In this document: one piece after another, positions 33,298-44,923 of the stretch
Layout: each line of letters opens with the position of its first letter
How positions within the stretch are numbered: the stretch's first letter is position 1
Assembly (NCBI RefSeq): GCF_000203815.1
Contig: NW_004457624.1
Coordinates: forward strand, 2,170,001-2,234,000
Length of the DNA stretch: 64,000 bases
Direction of reading: 5' to 3'
Source: Cavenderia fasciculata
Lineage: Eukaryota > Evosea > Eumycetozoa > Acytosteliales > Cavenderiaceae
The notes under the pieces: model-generated
The model's database searches: none
What the model was told of the DNA's origin: nothing
What the model saw: the letters and a program-made list of their open reading frames with translations, nothing else
Made by a program: the position numbers and the translations under genes

Positions 33298-34440
33298 GGA
33301 TAGAGTCATAAAGAAAGTGTCAACATCAATGAGCCGGATAAGTGCATTTGGTATACCATATTGACTAACCTCATAGGTATTAAGATTGGCCAAACAAATT
33401 TCGAGTTTATAGTCTCCGTAACCATTGATTGAAATCATCGAGAGATAACCATTGACAGGGTCCAATACAAAGCTCATTTATCCATCAATTGCACCGGCGT
33501 TTTCGTTTGGGATGTTGAAGTGTTTTCAATGATATCCACTTCAAATATGTAGGATGCTCAATCACCAGTATCACCTCTTAGTCCAGCAAAGAAATTGGAG
33601 TTGTGTTGATACAACTCGGTAGAGTAATAACAACTATCAGGAACATGATCGAATTTAATAGTGGTCGATGACATATCTCCAGACAGAGTGTTATAGGTGA
33701 CAACTACCATCTGACCATATTGGTTGGTTGCTTGACTTGGACCACCCAGATATATTGTACCAGTTGACTCATTGTAAGATGATTGTATGAATAATCCATT
33801 ACCTGATAAAGTTATCACATCCCTAAAACAATAATAATAATAATTAGATGATCCATAGCAAACATTGTAAAAAGTAGAAGTATGTATACTCTTTTTTTTG
33901 ATTATAATCAAATTTTAGCAACACTGAACCGGCAGTATACTCGGCATTCAGGTACACTATATTGTTAATTGAATCATATGATGCAATCTGAGGACTCCAT
34001 TGGTCATCTAGTTGTGGAAACTTTAAATCTATGAATGACTTTTGAAAAAGAGTGTTATTCTAAAGAGAAAGAGAGAGAAGTATTATTATTATTATGACAA
34101 TCATTATTAATATTATTGTAAAGATTATGACGTACCTGAACATTATATGACCAAATAATTGGAATATAAGATTGTTATATTACCTCCAATGAGCAAAAAG
34201 TCATCACCAGATGATGATGGTTGAATAACAACACCATTGAATTCTACCAAATCACCAGGAGATAAAGGTATTGTATGTTTAAAGATGAGATCTCCATTCG
34301 TTATGTTGATAGCATAGTACACTCCATCTATATCAAATACATGAAGAATTGTTGGTACATCCTTGATTGAGGTTCATAGAGTAGAGGGGAGGCGGGGTTA
34401 GAGAGTGATATCTATAAACAATCACATATATACATACGGC
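33298..34440 (-). pseudogene. Broken extracellular beta-rich protein gene
   Basis: Minus-strand pieces read as one beta-strand-rich surface protein: ILHVFDIDGVYYAINITNGDL and HTIPLSPGDLVEFNG (near 34350-34200), SFIDLKFPQLDDQWSPQIASYDS (near 34050-33950), GTIYLGGPSQATNQYGQMVVVTYN (33780-33680) and NGYLSMISINGYGDYKLEI (33460-33400). Alternating D/N-G turns and strands suggest blades of a propeller-like ectodomain. At least one stop (TGA after GDTGD near 33557), one frame change (33500-33540) and one more stop just before MSFVLDP break it, in addition to plausible introns. There is no visible signal peptide at the 5' side, so the left part may also be lost. The host family is unidentified. Confidence 0.5.
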
Positions 34441-34680
34441 TATTAATACACCAAAAAGAGACTGCAATATTATCAGCACTGTAATCACATAAAGATTTAT
34501 CTGATTCGTTTGACCTTTTATTTAAAATGAGGAAAAAAGGGTCGGTCCAAAAACAAAAGAAACCATGTCCAGTCTTTCAATCAAAACCACAAAAAATCTA
34601 TAGAAACCTTCTTCTGACCTTTTTTAAACTAAATATCAGAGGGTTTCAGTCGAGGGATTGCGACATCGATATATGATGAT

Positions 34681-35015
34681 TTATCCAATTTTTTTGTTGG
34701 GGGACTTCAAAAGGAAAGATGAAGCTTGGAATCCATCTCTTGAACCTAAAATAATTATAACATGATTATTTTTAAAAGCTACTTTAATACCTACTTTATA
34801 AATTAATTTAAATTCTAATCCCTTTTGAGGATTTGTATTAATCCATTTCTTTAATATTTCAATATCCATTGAACTAAATATAGAGATGGTAATTGAATTA
34901 TCTTAAAGAAATTCATTTCCTTATCAATTTGAACCTTTTTGTCCAATTGGTATTCCCCATCCCTCATAAAATCCAAGATTGATCCAAAATGAGTTCCATT
35001 TCTTTAAATTTTAAA
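34681..35015 (-). pseudogene. Truncated KCTD-type T1 plus TLD domain gene
   Basis: On the minus strand, 35005-34910 reads NGTHFGSILDFMRDGEYQLD, the end of a KCTD/potassium-channel T1 (BTB) domain. 34870-34683 reads LKKWINTNPQKGLEFKLIYK, then, across a likely intron (GTAGGT...TTTTAG, about 34800-34750), GSRDGFQASSFL, the start of a TLD domain. T1-plus-TLD proteins occur as a family in dictyostelids. Here the T1 lacks its N-terminal half, the TLD stops after about 40 of roughly 160 residues, and the linker changes frame. A dead fragment between the surface-protein relic and CCT6. Confidence 0.5.
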
Positions 35016-35232
35016 AAAGGGTTGATTAGAACATAAAATAAATGATTCTAAAGAATATAGCTATCAATAAAAATATTAGTTAATCTATTGATATCAATTG
35101 CACAAGAAAACATCGTAAGTTTAAATCATGATGGGCGATTGATTTAAAATAATATCATAGGTTATTGTATTTGTTTTAATTAAATTATTTATTTATTTTT
35201 TAAAAAAAAAAGATTATATATATATTTTTTAT

Positions 35233-37063
35233 TTATTCTTGAGCACCATCTGGAACACTGCTACCTCTCATACCCTTACCGGCCTTGATGATTTCATCGA
35301 CTAATAAAAGTTGGGCGGCAATGACTGGAGCGCTTCTGTAAATTTGTTTGAGGACAGAGTATTGATCGTAGACACCTTCTTGGATGGGGTTCATTGGCTC
35401 GCCAGAGGTAATGTCGAGACCGACAATGTGGCCCTTGGCATGTTCGTCTTGCAACTTGATGAGGGTGTCCATTGGATCAAAGCCAGAGTTTTCGGCCAAG
35501 GTCTTTGGCACGACGAGGATGGCGTCGGCAAATGCTTGCACACCCAACTTGGTACGGCCTTGGACGGTGTCCTTGAACTCGAGTAGATCACGGTGGGCAG
35601 CCACTTGGAAGGCACCACCACCTGGGATGACGACACCATCTTCAATGGTGTTTTTGACAGCACGGAGACCATCACGGAGGGCGTCCTTGATTTGCTCGAT
35701 GGTGTGTTTATTTGGTCCTTTGATGAGAATAGTACATGAGAATGGGTTCTTGACACCTTCGACAAAAGTGTATTTGTCCTCGCCAATGGTGTGTTCGTAG
35801 ACGAGCTCGGCGTGACCGAGGAGGTCTGGAGTGAGGTCTTCCAACGAGTTCATGGCGGTACCTCCACATGCCAATGTGAGACGTTCCATATTTCTACGCT
35901 TGGCACGACGCAAAGCGAGGATACCGGCCTTGGCAAACATGTCGAGGCAGATTGGGTCAATACCCTTTTGGTTGATGACAACAAAGCTCTTGTCTGGTGT
36001 ATCGCAAACGTGATTCTTTAATTCAATAATTTGTCTGCATCTTTGTGCAATCAATTTATGTTCACCATCAATCATTCTTGATCTTTGTTCATGATCCTTG
36101 TATAAGAAATTTGAATTTACTTCACTAAGAAAATATTAAATAACAAAAGGTAAGTACGGCAATCCAATCATAACTATCTTTATCTTCTTCTAGGTTTACG
36201 TACGTCTTTTCAAATTCCAAAGAAACGTTACAGGTAAGGATGAAACAGTTTGTTAATTTCTTTGGCATGTCTGGATGACGAGCACCGTGATCAAGGACAA
36301 GACCCTTGACGAGGGTGGATTCACCGTCGGTACGGTGTTGCATGGTCATGGTTTCGACCATAAAGAGATCGAGTGGTTCGTCATCCTTTCTGATGAGCAA
36401 GAGAGCATCGACTACGTGCTCGGTGAGTTGATCGGCAATGGGTACTGGAACCTTTGTACGCAATGAAGATCTAGCAATCGATACCAACAATTCTCTGTCC
36501 AATGTGTTTTTAGTTTGCTTGAATTTCTCGAGGAACTCTAAAACACGATCCTTTGCCAAGTTGATACCCTCTGACAATACACGTGGATGTACATTCTCTG
36601 CCAAATATCTCTCGCTTTGTTTCAACAATTCGCCAATCGTTATAATGTTTGATGTTGTACCATCACCTGTAATATCATCTTGTGCAGTTGCTGTTCTTGC
36701 AATCAATGCTGCTGTTGGGTGTTGAATTTGCTAAATAAAACAAACATATAAATATAACAAACAACAAATTGAACAGAATATATATATATATATTAGTAAG
36801 AAGAAGAAGAGAATAGATCGATTATATATGTTGTTGTCTGTCGCATATATATGTGTTCATACCATTTCATGTAATAAAACACTACCATCCTTTGTAATCT
36901 TGATGTCACCACCACCAGATACCAACATCTTGATGGTACCCTTTGGACCAAGGTTAGATTTGAGAACCGATTGCAAACCCTTGGCGGCACTGATATTGAG
37001 TAAGAGTGATTGTCCTCTCTTGGCATCGGCTGGTGTACCAGCTTGTTTAATCATGCTCAACAT
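35233..37063 (-). CDS. cct6: CCT6, zeta subunit of the TRiC/CCT chaperonin
   Basis: Three exons (37063-36863, 36730-36204, 36124-35233) give 539 aa, the normal length for the family. Group II chaperonin motifs are present: NLGPKGT, GDGTT (ATP hydrolysis, preceded by ATAQDDIT), the apical segment [20 protein letters not shown] and GGGAFQVA near the C-terminal equatorial domain. [21 protein letters not shown] and [20 protein letters not shown] are diagnostic for zeta rather than other subunits. CCT folds actin, tubulin and WD-repeat proteins in the cytosol. It is divergent from the ubinuclein-like gene across 537 bp. Confidence 0.97.
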
Positions 37064-37600
37064 TTTCGATAATATAAGATATAATAACTACTTGTACTAG
37101 TTTAGATAACGACGTTTGAACTAAAGATATTATATATTTATATATGTGTAGGTAGGTAGGTAGAGGGATGATGAAGGATGATGGTGATGATCTCCAAAAA
37201 GGTGAAGAAAGCGCTTTCTCCCAATTATCGACTTCAAAAAAAATAAAATAAAAAAAGCTTTGAAAAAAACTCATCTGAGACGGATGGATGGAACTTCGAA
37301 TTCAACAAAATCAAGGTTGGTATAACTTTATAAATAATATAATAGTTTTGTTGATTATTGGCAATAATACTAATAAGTTGGAGTCACCCACCAATTTAAA
37401 TTGCCGAAAGATGGAGGATCGATAGATTTAATTTATTTATTTTTGTTGGTTGGTTGAGGTTGAAGGGTGCACCCTTGGAAAATTTTAGCATTATATCAAC
37501 TTTAATTTCATTTTTATTATTATCTGTTCTGCTCATTTTGTATTTTATATTTTACATTTATTATCTTCATCTTTTTTAGAGATATAGGAGAAGAAGAGGG
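37064..37600. promoter_or_regulatory. Divergent promoter region with 14-bp palindrome, CCT6/ubinuclein
   Basis: The perfect palindrome AGAAAGCGCTTTCT lies at 37206-37219, 143 bp upstream of the CCT6 start. A likely 5' UTR acceptor (TCTTTTTTAG near 37580) precedes the ubinuclein start, suggesting a leader intron. Otherwise the region is AT-rich. Confidence 0.4.
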
Positions 37601-38944
37601 ATGGATATATCACCTATAGCATCATCGAATAAAGATCATAGCTTTACTACACCTGCCAAAGGAACAGGAGGAGAGATGGGAAATGGTAATACAAGTAGTA
37701 CTACTTCAACCTTTTTGACACCTTCAACACCCAACCATCATCATCATCATCATAACAATAATAATAATAGCAGTAATATATTGACACCATTATCAAAACC
37801 TTCATTCACATCGTCATCATCATCAACGACTTCAACATCAACATCATCATCTTCACAACAACCATCTACACCAACTACTACTAGTACAACATCTACTACA
37901 ACTGCTGCTACTTCAAATATTACAATACCAACACAATTAAAATCATCATCATCAACTGGTAGTACAAGTAGATTTGTATTTAGTAACAAACAAGATGTCA
38001 CCAGTCAAATGAAAACCTATCGATTCGAGGTTGACATGAAAGAGAGTAATATCATTGACTTTGATGTATTGGTTAAAAAGGAAGCAAAGAGATTGAATCA
38101 AGAAAAGAACAAATACAAGATATCAGACTCTTTCTACGAACCAGGTGCCAACAACAAGAACAATACATCGGCACTCAGCGATTCCTCAGAGTTTGATGAC
38201 TTTTTACCTGCACTTCCCAAGAATCGGTTGACCGAAGTTATTGATAGAATTGAAAGAATTCATGCAGATGATTCAGATGATGATTCCGATCGTTATGATA
38301 GTGATGATTCATTTATTGATAATACTGATGCTGTATGTATAATTAAAAAAAAGAAAAAAAAGATCAAAATGATGGTTTGTTGACTTGTTATGTTTTAGGT
38401 TGTTTCAAAAGCAAATGTTTCAACCAATTATGGAGGATTTTTTGTACACGTTGGTGAATTGGAGACAAGGGATGAAGATGATTCAGACTATGAAAACAAT
38501 ACACCAATTAAAAAGAAAAAGAGAAAGGTCAAAGATACCATTGATAATACACCAACCAACCGAATCAAAAAATCAAAACCTACAGGCACTTCAACTACTT
38601 CGACCTCTACAACTGGTGGTAGTGGTACAATCGATGATAAATTGGAAGAATTACTTTTAAAATTAGAACGTGAAATTAAAAGTATGGTATCATCAAATAG
38701 TAATCATCAAAGAATCTTTTTTAAATATTAATTAATGATTTATTCATTTATTAAAGGTGAACAATTTTTACCAAGAAATGCAGGTCCATTGTTGGCAAGT
38801 ATTTATGATGCTATCACTCGAACAAATAGTCAAGGTTATTTAACTGGTCCTGCCATCCAAAGAATTGTCGATTTTTGGCCTTTAAAAGAGAAAACTATTA
38901 AAGTAAGGGGGAAAAAGAGATAGAGGGGAAAGAGAATCCCTTAT

Positions 38945-38982
<38 letters not shown>

Positions 38983-40384
38983 AATAGATGCATCTTAAAA
39001 AAGCATGGGAAGATAATAGTGAAAGAACAAGGAACAAATCAGATAAATTGGTTGAGCAATTAAATGGAGTTTTGGAAAATCTTACTAGAGTCATAAAAGA
39101 AGAAATGGAAAAGAATGTATGTCTACAATCTATCAATCAATCAATCAATCAAAAGATTACAACATATTAATCAATATATATATTTATTTATTTTAGCCAC
39201 CAAAAGATGGAGAAGAATATTATTGGACAAAAGAAGCAAAGGAACTTTTAGTAGAAGGAGTTGATTTAAACAAAGAGATTATTGAATTGAAAAATACTAC
39301 TATAATGTGCGATGCTGAAAAGGAAGGAAAACCACCTGTTTTATTGATTGAAAAAACATCTAGAGCTCATCTATACAGACAGATTGTTGGATTGGTTGGT
39401 AACGATGCCTTTTTCAATGCAAAGGCAATCTCAAAGACCTATATGAACTTTACATCTGCCAAGAAAAAAAAGGAAAAGAGAATGATCAATTCTCAAAACA
39501 ACACATCTACCTCGACTACTACTACTACCACAAATAATGGTTCTTCTTCTGTCAATAATTCACTCAATAGTTCATTAAATGATTCAAATGTTCTCAATTT
39601 ATCATCTTCTGCAGTTCCAATGGCAACTACTTCTTCCATCAACTCTCCTAAAGCATCTAGTACTAGTAGCAGTACTAAACACTCTCATATGGAGAGTGAA
39701 GTTGACAGAGATAGAAAAAGAATTGAAAAAAGAGAAAAGGATGATAGTAGACCAAGAGACAAGGAAAGAGAAAGAGAAAAAGAAAAGGAACGATCATCAA
39801 GAGACAAAGAAAGAGAAAGAGAAAGAGAAAAGGAAAGATCAAGAGAAAAAGATAGAGGTGATAGACCAAGAGAAAAGGATAGGGAAAGAGAAAGAAGTCA
39901 CAAGGATAGCAGTGATAGAAGAGATAGAGATAAAGAAAAGGGTCATAAGGATAGTAGTGGTAGTAGTGATAAAAGGGATAAGGATAGAGACAGAGAAAGA
40001 GATAGAAAGAGAGAAAAAGAGAAAAATAGAGATAGAGAAAGAGAAAGAGAAAAGAGTGGTTCTACTACTAGTAGTTCAACCAAGGATCGTGATAGAGAAA
40101 GAAAAGAAAAGGAAAAGAAAAAGGATAAATATTTGGATAAATTAATAGGAAATGATTTATCATCTTCTATTAGTTTATCAGACGATGATGAATTTGGATC
40201 AGTTCTTTTAGATAGAGTTAAAAAGGATAAAAGACCAAAACCAAGTTCTTCTTCATCTTCCTCCACATCCTCGTCTAACAACAACAACAACAATTTGTAC
40301 AGCGGTTCATCAAAACATGACAATAATAATAATAATAATAATAATAATGGCGATATAAATAAGCATTTGGTGGATACACTATAG
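37601..40384 (+). CDS. Ubinuclein/Hpc2-type subunit of the HIRA histone chaperone
   Basis: Five exons (37601-38332, 38399-38681, 38757-38902, 38988-39116, 39197-40384) give 825 aa. The Hpc2-related domain is at about 215-265: DSDRYDSDDSFIDNTDA then STNYGGFFVHVGELETR, split by intron 1. The middle ubinuclein domain follows in exons 3-5 (KGEQFLPRNAGPL region, MHLKKAWEDN, EYYWTKEAKELL, LYRQIVGLVGND). The N-terminus is Ser/Thr/Asn-rich. The C-terminus has a long RE/RD/KE tract (about 515-660) and an Asn run. Ubinucleins bind HIRA and H3.3-H4 for replication-independent nucleosome assembly. Exon 2 ends at A|GTATGG and exon 3 begins after TTAAAG, a weaker acceptor. The symbol is not assigned since ubn/hpc2 naming in dictyostelids is unclear to me. 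Confidence 0.88.
38948..38981 (+). repeat. Uninterrupted T34 tract in intron 3 of the ubinuclein-like gene
   Basis: Thirty-four consecutive T directly precede GAATAG, the acceptor. It acts as an extreme polypyrimidine tract; its exact length may vary or be mis-sequenced. Confidence 0.9.
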
Positions 40385-40870
40385 AGAATCAAAAAATAAT
40401 CCAAAAGGAAATAAATATAAAATTAGATTGATATTTGTGATAGATAGTGATCTATTGCAATAATATAGTATACATATGTAAATCGAATTGATCAATTTCA
40501 TATATAAATCGGAGCTTCAAATTTAATTAATTAATTAAATTATTATTTTATCTTTTTAAGAGTAATATCAGTTTTTCAAGAATATAGACAAAGCGTCAAA
40601 AGTGGGGAAAGGGTGAAAGTATCATTTAATAATTTTGTATTTTTTTGTATTATTTGTATTTAACACCCTCAGAACAAGATAGATATAAGACTCTCATTGT
40701 ATATATATAAAGAAGAAAGAAAGACTTATCATATCATCAACAATAGTAGTAGAAGGAAGAATCATTAGTAGTTAGTGGTAGAAGGGGAGAGAAAGACAGA
40801 CAGAGTTGTAGTAAAGTAATAATATAGTTTTGATATTTAGTAGTTTAAACTATCTTTTGTGTATAAAAAA
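40385..40870. other. Intergenic region before the J-protein gene
   Basis: AT-rich, with TTAATTAATTAA near 40530, a TATATATATAAA box near 40701 and an AGAAGGA-type purine leader up to the ATG. No gene is seen. Confidence 0.5.
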
Positions 40871-42347
40871 ATGGAACCAAATAAAGAAAACAAGATACCA
40901 GACTTGTATGAATACTTGGGTATATCAAATGAAGCAAGTGACGAAGAAATTAAAAAAGCTTACAAGACTTTAGCTAAAAGATATCATCCCGATAAACCAA
41001 CTGGGTCAGATGAAAAGGTTTGAAATAATAAAACAAATATACATACATACATACCTATATTAGAGTACTTATTCTTCATTCATCATCATTATTATTATTC
41101 TAGTTTCAAGAATTAAATGCAGTTTATGAAATACTTTCAGATCCACAAAAGAAGAGAACTTATGATCATTTTAAACGTGTTGGTATTAGTATGCCCAACA
41201 TGGCAAATGTAAATGAAATGAGTGAAGAGAATAGAAACGTAGCGATTAACTTTTTCATTGGCACCAACATTGGAGCATTGTATGCCTTTATTGCTATTGC
41301 CGTTAGCATCATATTCAACGTTCCTCTCACCACTTCATTTTTCCCATCACTTGCCGTATTTGTATCTCCTTTTGTATTAAATGGTGATTCAAAATCAATG
41401 GCTTTTGCAATTGGTGGTTTATCAGGAATGATTGTAAGTAGTATAGTAGAAAGCAATAGAGAATAGAATAGAAAAGAAAAGAAAAGAGTCTAATTTATCT
41501 TTTATTATTTTTAGGCACTTCCAATTTATGTTGTTGGATTTACAGCAGGAGTTAGTAAAAGATTATTAGAGGCACCTATAAATTATTGGAAGGGTATTGG
41601 ATCGAAATCAGAGGATGGTGGTAGTAGTAACGACCATCATCGAACATCGTCGGCAATGTTGATATTGGATGAAAATGATTTTGAATTTATCAATAACCAA
41701 AAAGTAGAATACGAAAAGATTGACGAAATTGAAAGAAATTGGACATTCCTTGCATCAGAGACTGCATCCAACACCAATAACAATAAGAACACTTCAAACA
41801 AAAACAACAATACTACAGAATCGGCACACGAAGAATTATTCCAAAAAGCTATAGACAATATCAAAGAATTGGTCATCGTCATTGAAAAGCATTTTAATCA
41901 ACAATACCCTTCATTTGAATCTGATTTGATTTTAAAGAAAATTCAAGAAATTAAACATGTATGAAGAAGAAGAAGAAGAAGAAGAAGATGTAATGATAGG
42001 TGTATTTTTTGATATACTAATCATAATACTTTTTTATTTTTTAGTGTATCATTGATATAGAATATTTATTAGCAATGGATATTGATAATGATGAAATGGA
42101 GAATCTAGAAAAAGAGAAAAACACCAAATTACAATTCAAATATAACAAGGATAGGTTATTCAATTCACTGGATCATTGTCTATCATTTATCAAAAATTAT
42201 AAATCAACCAATAACAATAACAACAACAATAGCAATAACAACATAGGAGATAAAAACCAGATCAAATTATTACTATCACTTGTCAAAAACACCGAGATAT
42301 CGCTAGAGGAATATGTTTTCAATAGTTTTGAATATTATCAAATTTAA
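40871..42347 (+). CDS. Membrane-anchored J-domain (DnaJ) protein
   Basis: Four exons (40871-41017, 41104-41433, 41515-41958, 42045-42347) give 407 aa. An N-terminal J domain (residues about 9-75) has [15 protein letters not shown] (the HPD motif that stimulates Hsp70) and [13 protein letters not shown]. Two or three hydrophobic helices follow (about 95-185: [48 protein letters not shown]), then a charged cytosolic tail with Asn runs. There is no Gly/Phe region or zinc finger, so it is a type III J-protein that probably recruits Hsp70 to a membrane, likely the ER or a related organelle. The first donor, GTTTGA, is unusual for this genome, but the frame and HPD-to-NAVYE spacing support it. Confidence 0.85.
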
Positions 42348-42389
42348 ATTAAAAAACAAACTAACCAAAATATAAATATACATATAAAC

Positions 42390-42453
<64 letters not shown>

Positions 42454-42906
42454 GTAAATATAATTGTAAATAATAATAATAATAATACCATCACCATTTT
42501 TTTATATAAATATAAATCACAATCAAAATTAACAATAATAATCATAATAATAATAAATTTATTTTAAACCTGAATATTAATTAATAAAAATAAATATAAA
42601 AAAGAAGAGAGAGAGATAGGTAGAGATCTTTTCCACATGTTTTAAATATTTTATTCTTCCAACTATTAAACACGAACACTACACCCCCTCTCACAGTGAC
42701 AAACTCATTCTCTTTGACTCAAAACTTTGCAACCATTGGTTCATTATTCTTTCTTTGTTCACTTCACTACCAACCTCTCTTAAATTTTCAATTTCATCTT
42801 TGTCATTGTCGGACATATAATATCATCATCACCATCAATCACTTAATCACAATTAAAGAGAGTAGGAGAAGTGTCGAGCGATATATAATATAAATATACA
42901 TTAGAT
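42348..42906. other. Intergenic region with (CAA)21 array
   Basis: 3' flank of the J-protein gene with a CAA array (42391-42453), AAT runs and, at 42660-42720, a C/T-richer stretch (ACACCCCCTCTCACAG) that may be part of the EI24-like promoter. No gene is seen. Confidence 0.5.
42391..42453 (+). repeat. (CAA)21 trinucleotide array, non-coding
   Basis: Sixty-three bases of perfect CAA repeats between the J-protein stop (42347) and the EI24-like start (42907). The same unit codes for Gln runs in nearby genes, but here no frame is open around it. Confidence 0.95.
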
Positions 42907-44209
42907 ATGAGTAGTATAAGTAGTGGTAGTAATTTAGAGGATTCATTAATATTACAAAATGATATCACCGACCAAGACGATGACAAGACTACTACAAGTC
43001 AACCAGTAACAACATCATCATCGACAACTACAACTATAGAACAAGATGAAGGAAATACAATCAATAACCAATTATTACAATTTTATGAAGTATTGACGTT
43101 GATATACTATGGCATAAGAGATTCCTTCAAGGTGATGCTAGCCTTTAAAATACTATTACGATCAAAGTCACTACAATCACACTATAAACACTGTATCATG
43201 CTCAATGGGATCATCTTTTTAGGATCATATCTAGTCTATCAATATTGGGTAGACCCTACACTTGCCTATCTTTTACAACAAATACCTGCTCTATCTGATA
43301 TAGTTTCAATCATTTATTGTGTATGAAAGAGAGAGAGAGAGAGAAAAGTCAAGATCACATATTCTATTCAAACTAGTTTAAACTAACCAAAGGTCTCTTT
43401 ATATATATTTAGTTGTTATGGATTTATCCTGTATATATATTCAGTATTGCTGCCAATTCTAAATGGTATTCTCAAATTGCAAGTGAATCATTTAGAATAT
43501 CTGGATTTAGAAATACCAATGGACCAGCATCTGTAAACAGAATACTATCGGGTATTGTCGATGAAATCTATCGTAATCTAATGTTTGGTGTATTCCTTGT
43601 CATGTCTGTCATCATTGCTTTTATTCCTTATACTTCACCTATTAATTTTGTACTTGTAACTTGGTTATATTCATTTTGGTGTTTCGAGTATGTAAACAAA
43701 TAATAATTATAAATATTAATAATAATACTTGATCAATACTAATTTGTTTCATTCTTTCTACTATTTAGTAATAAATGGATACTAAGAGGAAAATGGACAT
43801 TAATGCAAAGAATTACCTATTTTGAATTACATTGGGCATATATGTTTGGTTATGGATTTGTATTTACTTTGGCATCATTCTTTTTCCCAATGTTGATTGG
43901 TAATGCCATTTTTTCTTTATTATATCCAATGGTAAGAGCAGATGGAACAAAAAAAAAAAACGAGAGAGATAATCAACAATGATGATCATTTAATTAACCA
44001 AATTTATTTTCTTTCATCAGTTTATTATATTATCAGTTGGTGCCAAACCAATTAAAATGACAAGAAAAGGAATACTTCCAAAACAAATACCAATATTTTA
44101 TGTTTCCGAAAAGATTGTAAATATTCTTTTGAAATCATTTGTACTTAAAAAAGAACCCCAAAAATCTGTTAATAATAATAATAATAATAATAATAAGAAA
44201 ACACAATAA
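42907..44209 (+). CDS. ei24: EI24 (PIG8)-like multi-pass membrane protein
   Basis: Four exons (42907-43320, 43413-43687, 43769-43931, 44021-44209) give 346 aa. A disordered Ser/Thr/Asp N-terminus of about 55 residues is followed by six or so hydrophobic segments. Conserved family stretches include QFYEVLTLIYYGIRDSF, LNGIIFLGSYLV, LLWIYPVYIFS, WYSQIASESF, LVTWLYSFWCF, then WILRGKWTLMQRI and WAYMFGYGF. Exon 2 ends at GA|GTATGT, not three bases later, so the junction reads CFDNKW. EI24 is an ER membrane protein linked to autophagy and p53 responses in animals; its role in amoebae is inferred to be ER or autophagy related. The tail is Asn/Lys-rich. Confidence 0.88.
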
Positions 44210-44923
44210 TTAAATTAAAGTTTCCTTGATGATGATGATAGAGTATTTTCCATCACCTTTTTTTACACAACCAGTTAGTTTTATTTCCAAAAACTTTTAT
44301 TCTTTCCTCCATCCCATCAAGTGTTTCTTTTAAGAGATAAGAGATATGATAATTGATAGTCACCCTATTTATTTATTTTTTTCCTAGTGTTTTCACCAAC
44401 AAAAATTATTAGTGGTGTGAGGGTGGGGGTGTGAGTATTTCTGTCAACTCTCGAATATTCCTTAAATTGGGTAGTAGAATTTTTGGCAGGAATGTTTGTT
44501 CATACCCCTCTTCACTTTTCATTGTAATATCGTTGTTTGTTTGTTTGGTTATTAAATAATCTCGTATTGTCACAGGAGTAGTGTGACGACTAAAAATGTA
44601 TTTTACTCACTATTGGTACATCAACCACTTAATAACACACACCAAATAAAGAAAAGTTTGATATTTTTCCCTCATCACTATTATTTGTTTTGTTTTATTA
44701 TTTGTAGGAATTCCCTTTTTTCTTTGATCCATTCATCTTATCTCTCTATCTCTCTTGCACTACAAAAAGGCAACATTGTCTTCAATCCAATTTACTTTTA
44801 TTATTTATTATTTCCATTTTCATTGTTTCGATCAATATTACAAAAATCAAAATAATAATAATAGATAGATATTAAATTAAATAATAATAGTTAGTATAGT
44901 ATAGTTTTTAGTAAAGTTTAAAG
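44210..44923. other. Intergenic region upstream of the SLC35-type gene
   Basis: 714 bp, AT-rich, with a GT/G-rich cluster at 44412-44434. Short open frames to the right lack coding composition. Confidence 0.5.
44412..44434 (+). promoter_or_regulatory. G-box-like GT/G-rich cluster
   Basis: GTGGTGTGAGGGTGGGGGTG, about 500 bp upstream of the transporter start at 44924, contains overlapping GGGTG/GTGTG units like the G-boxes bound by GBF in cAMP-inducible dictyostelid promoters. Function is inferred from composition only. Confidence 0.35.

Noticed and set aside
44583-44855. Short plus-strand frame before the transporter
   Set aside because: Composition is that of AT-rich leader sequence and there is no recognisable domain.
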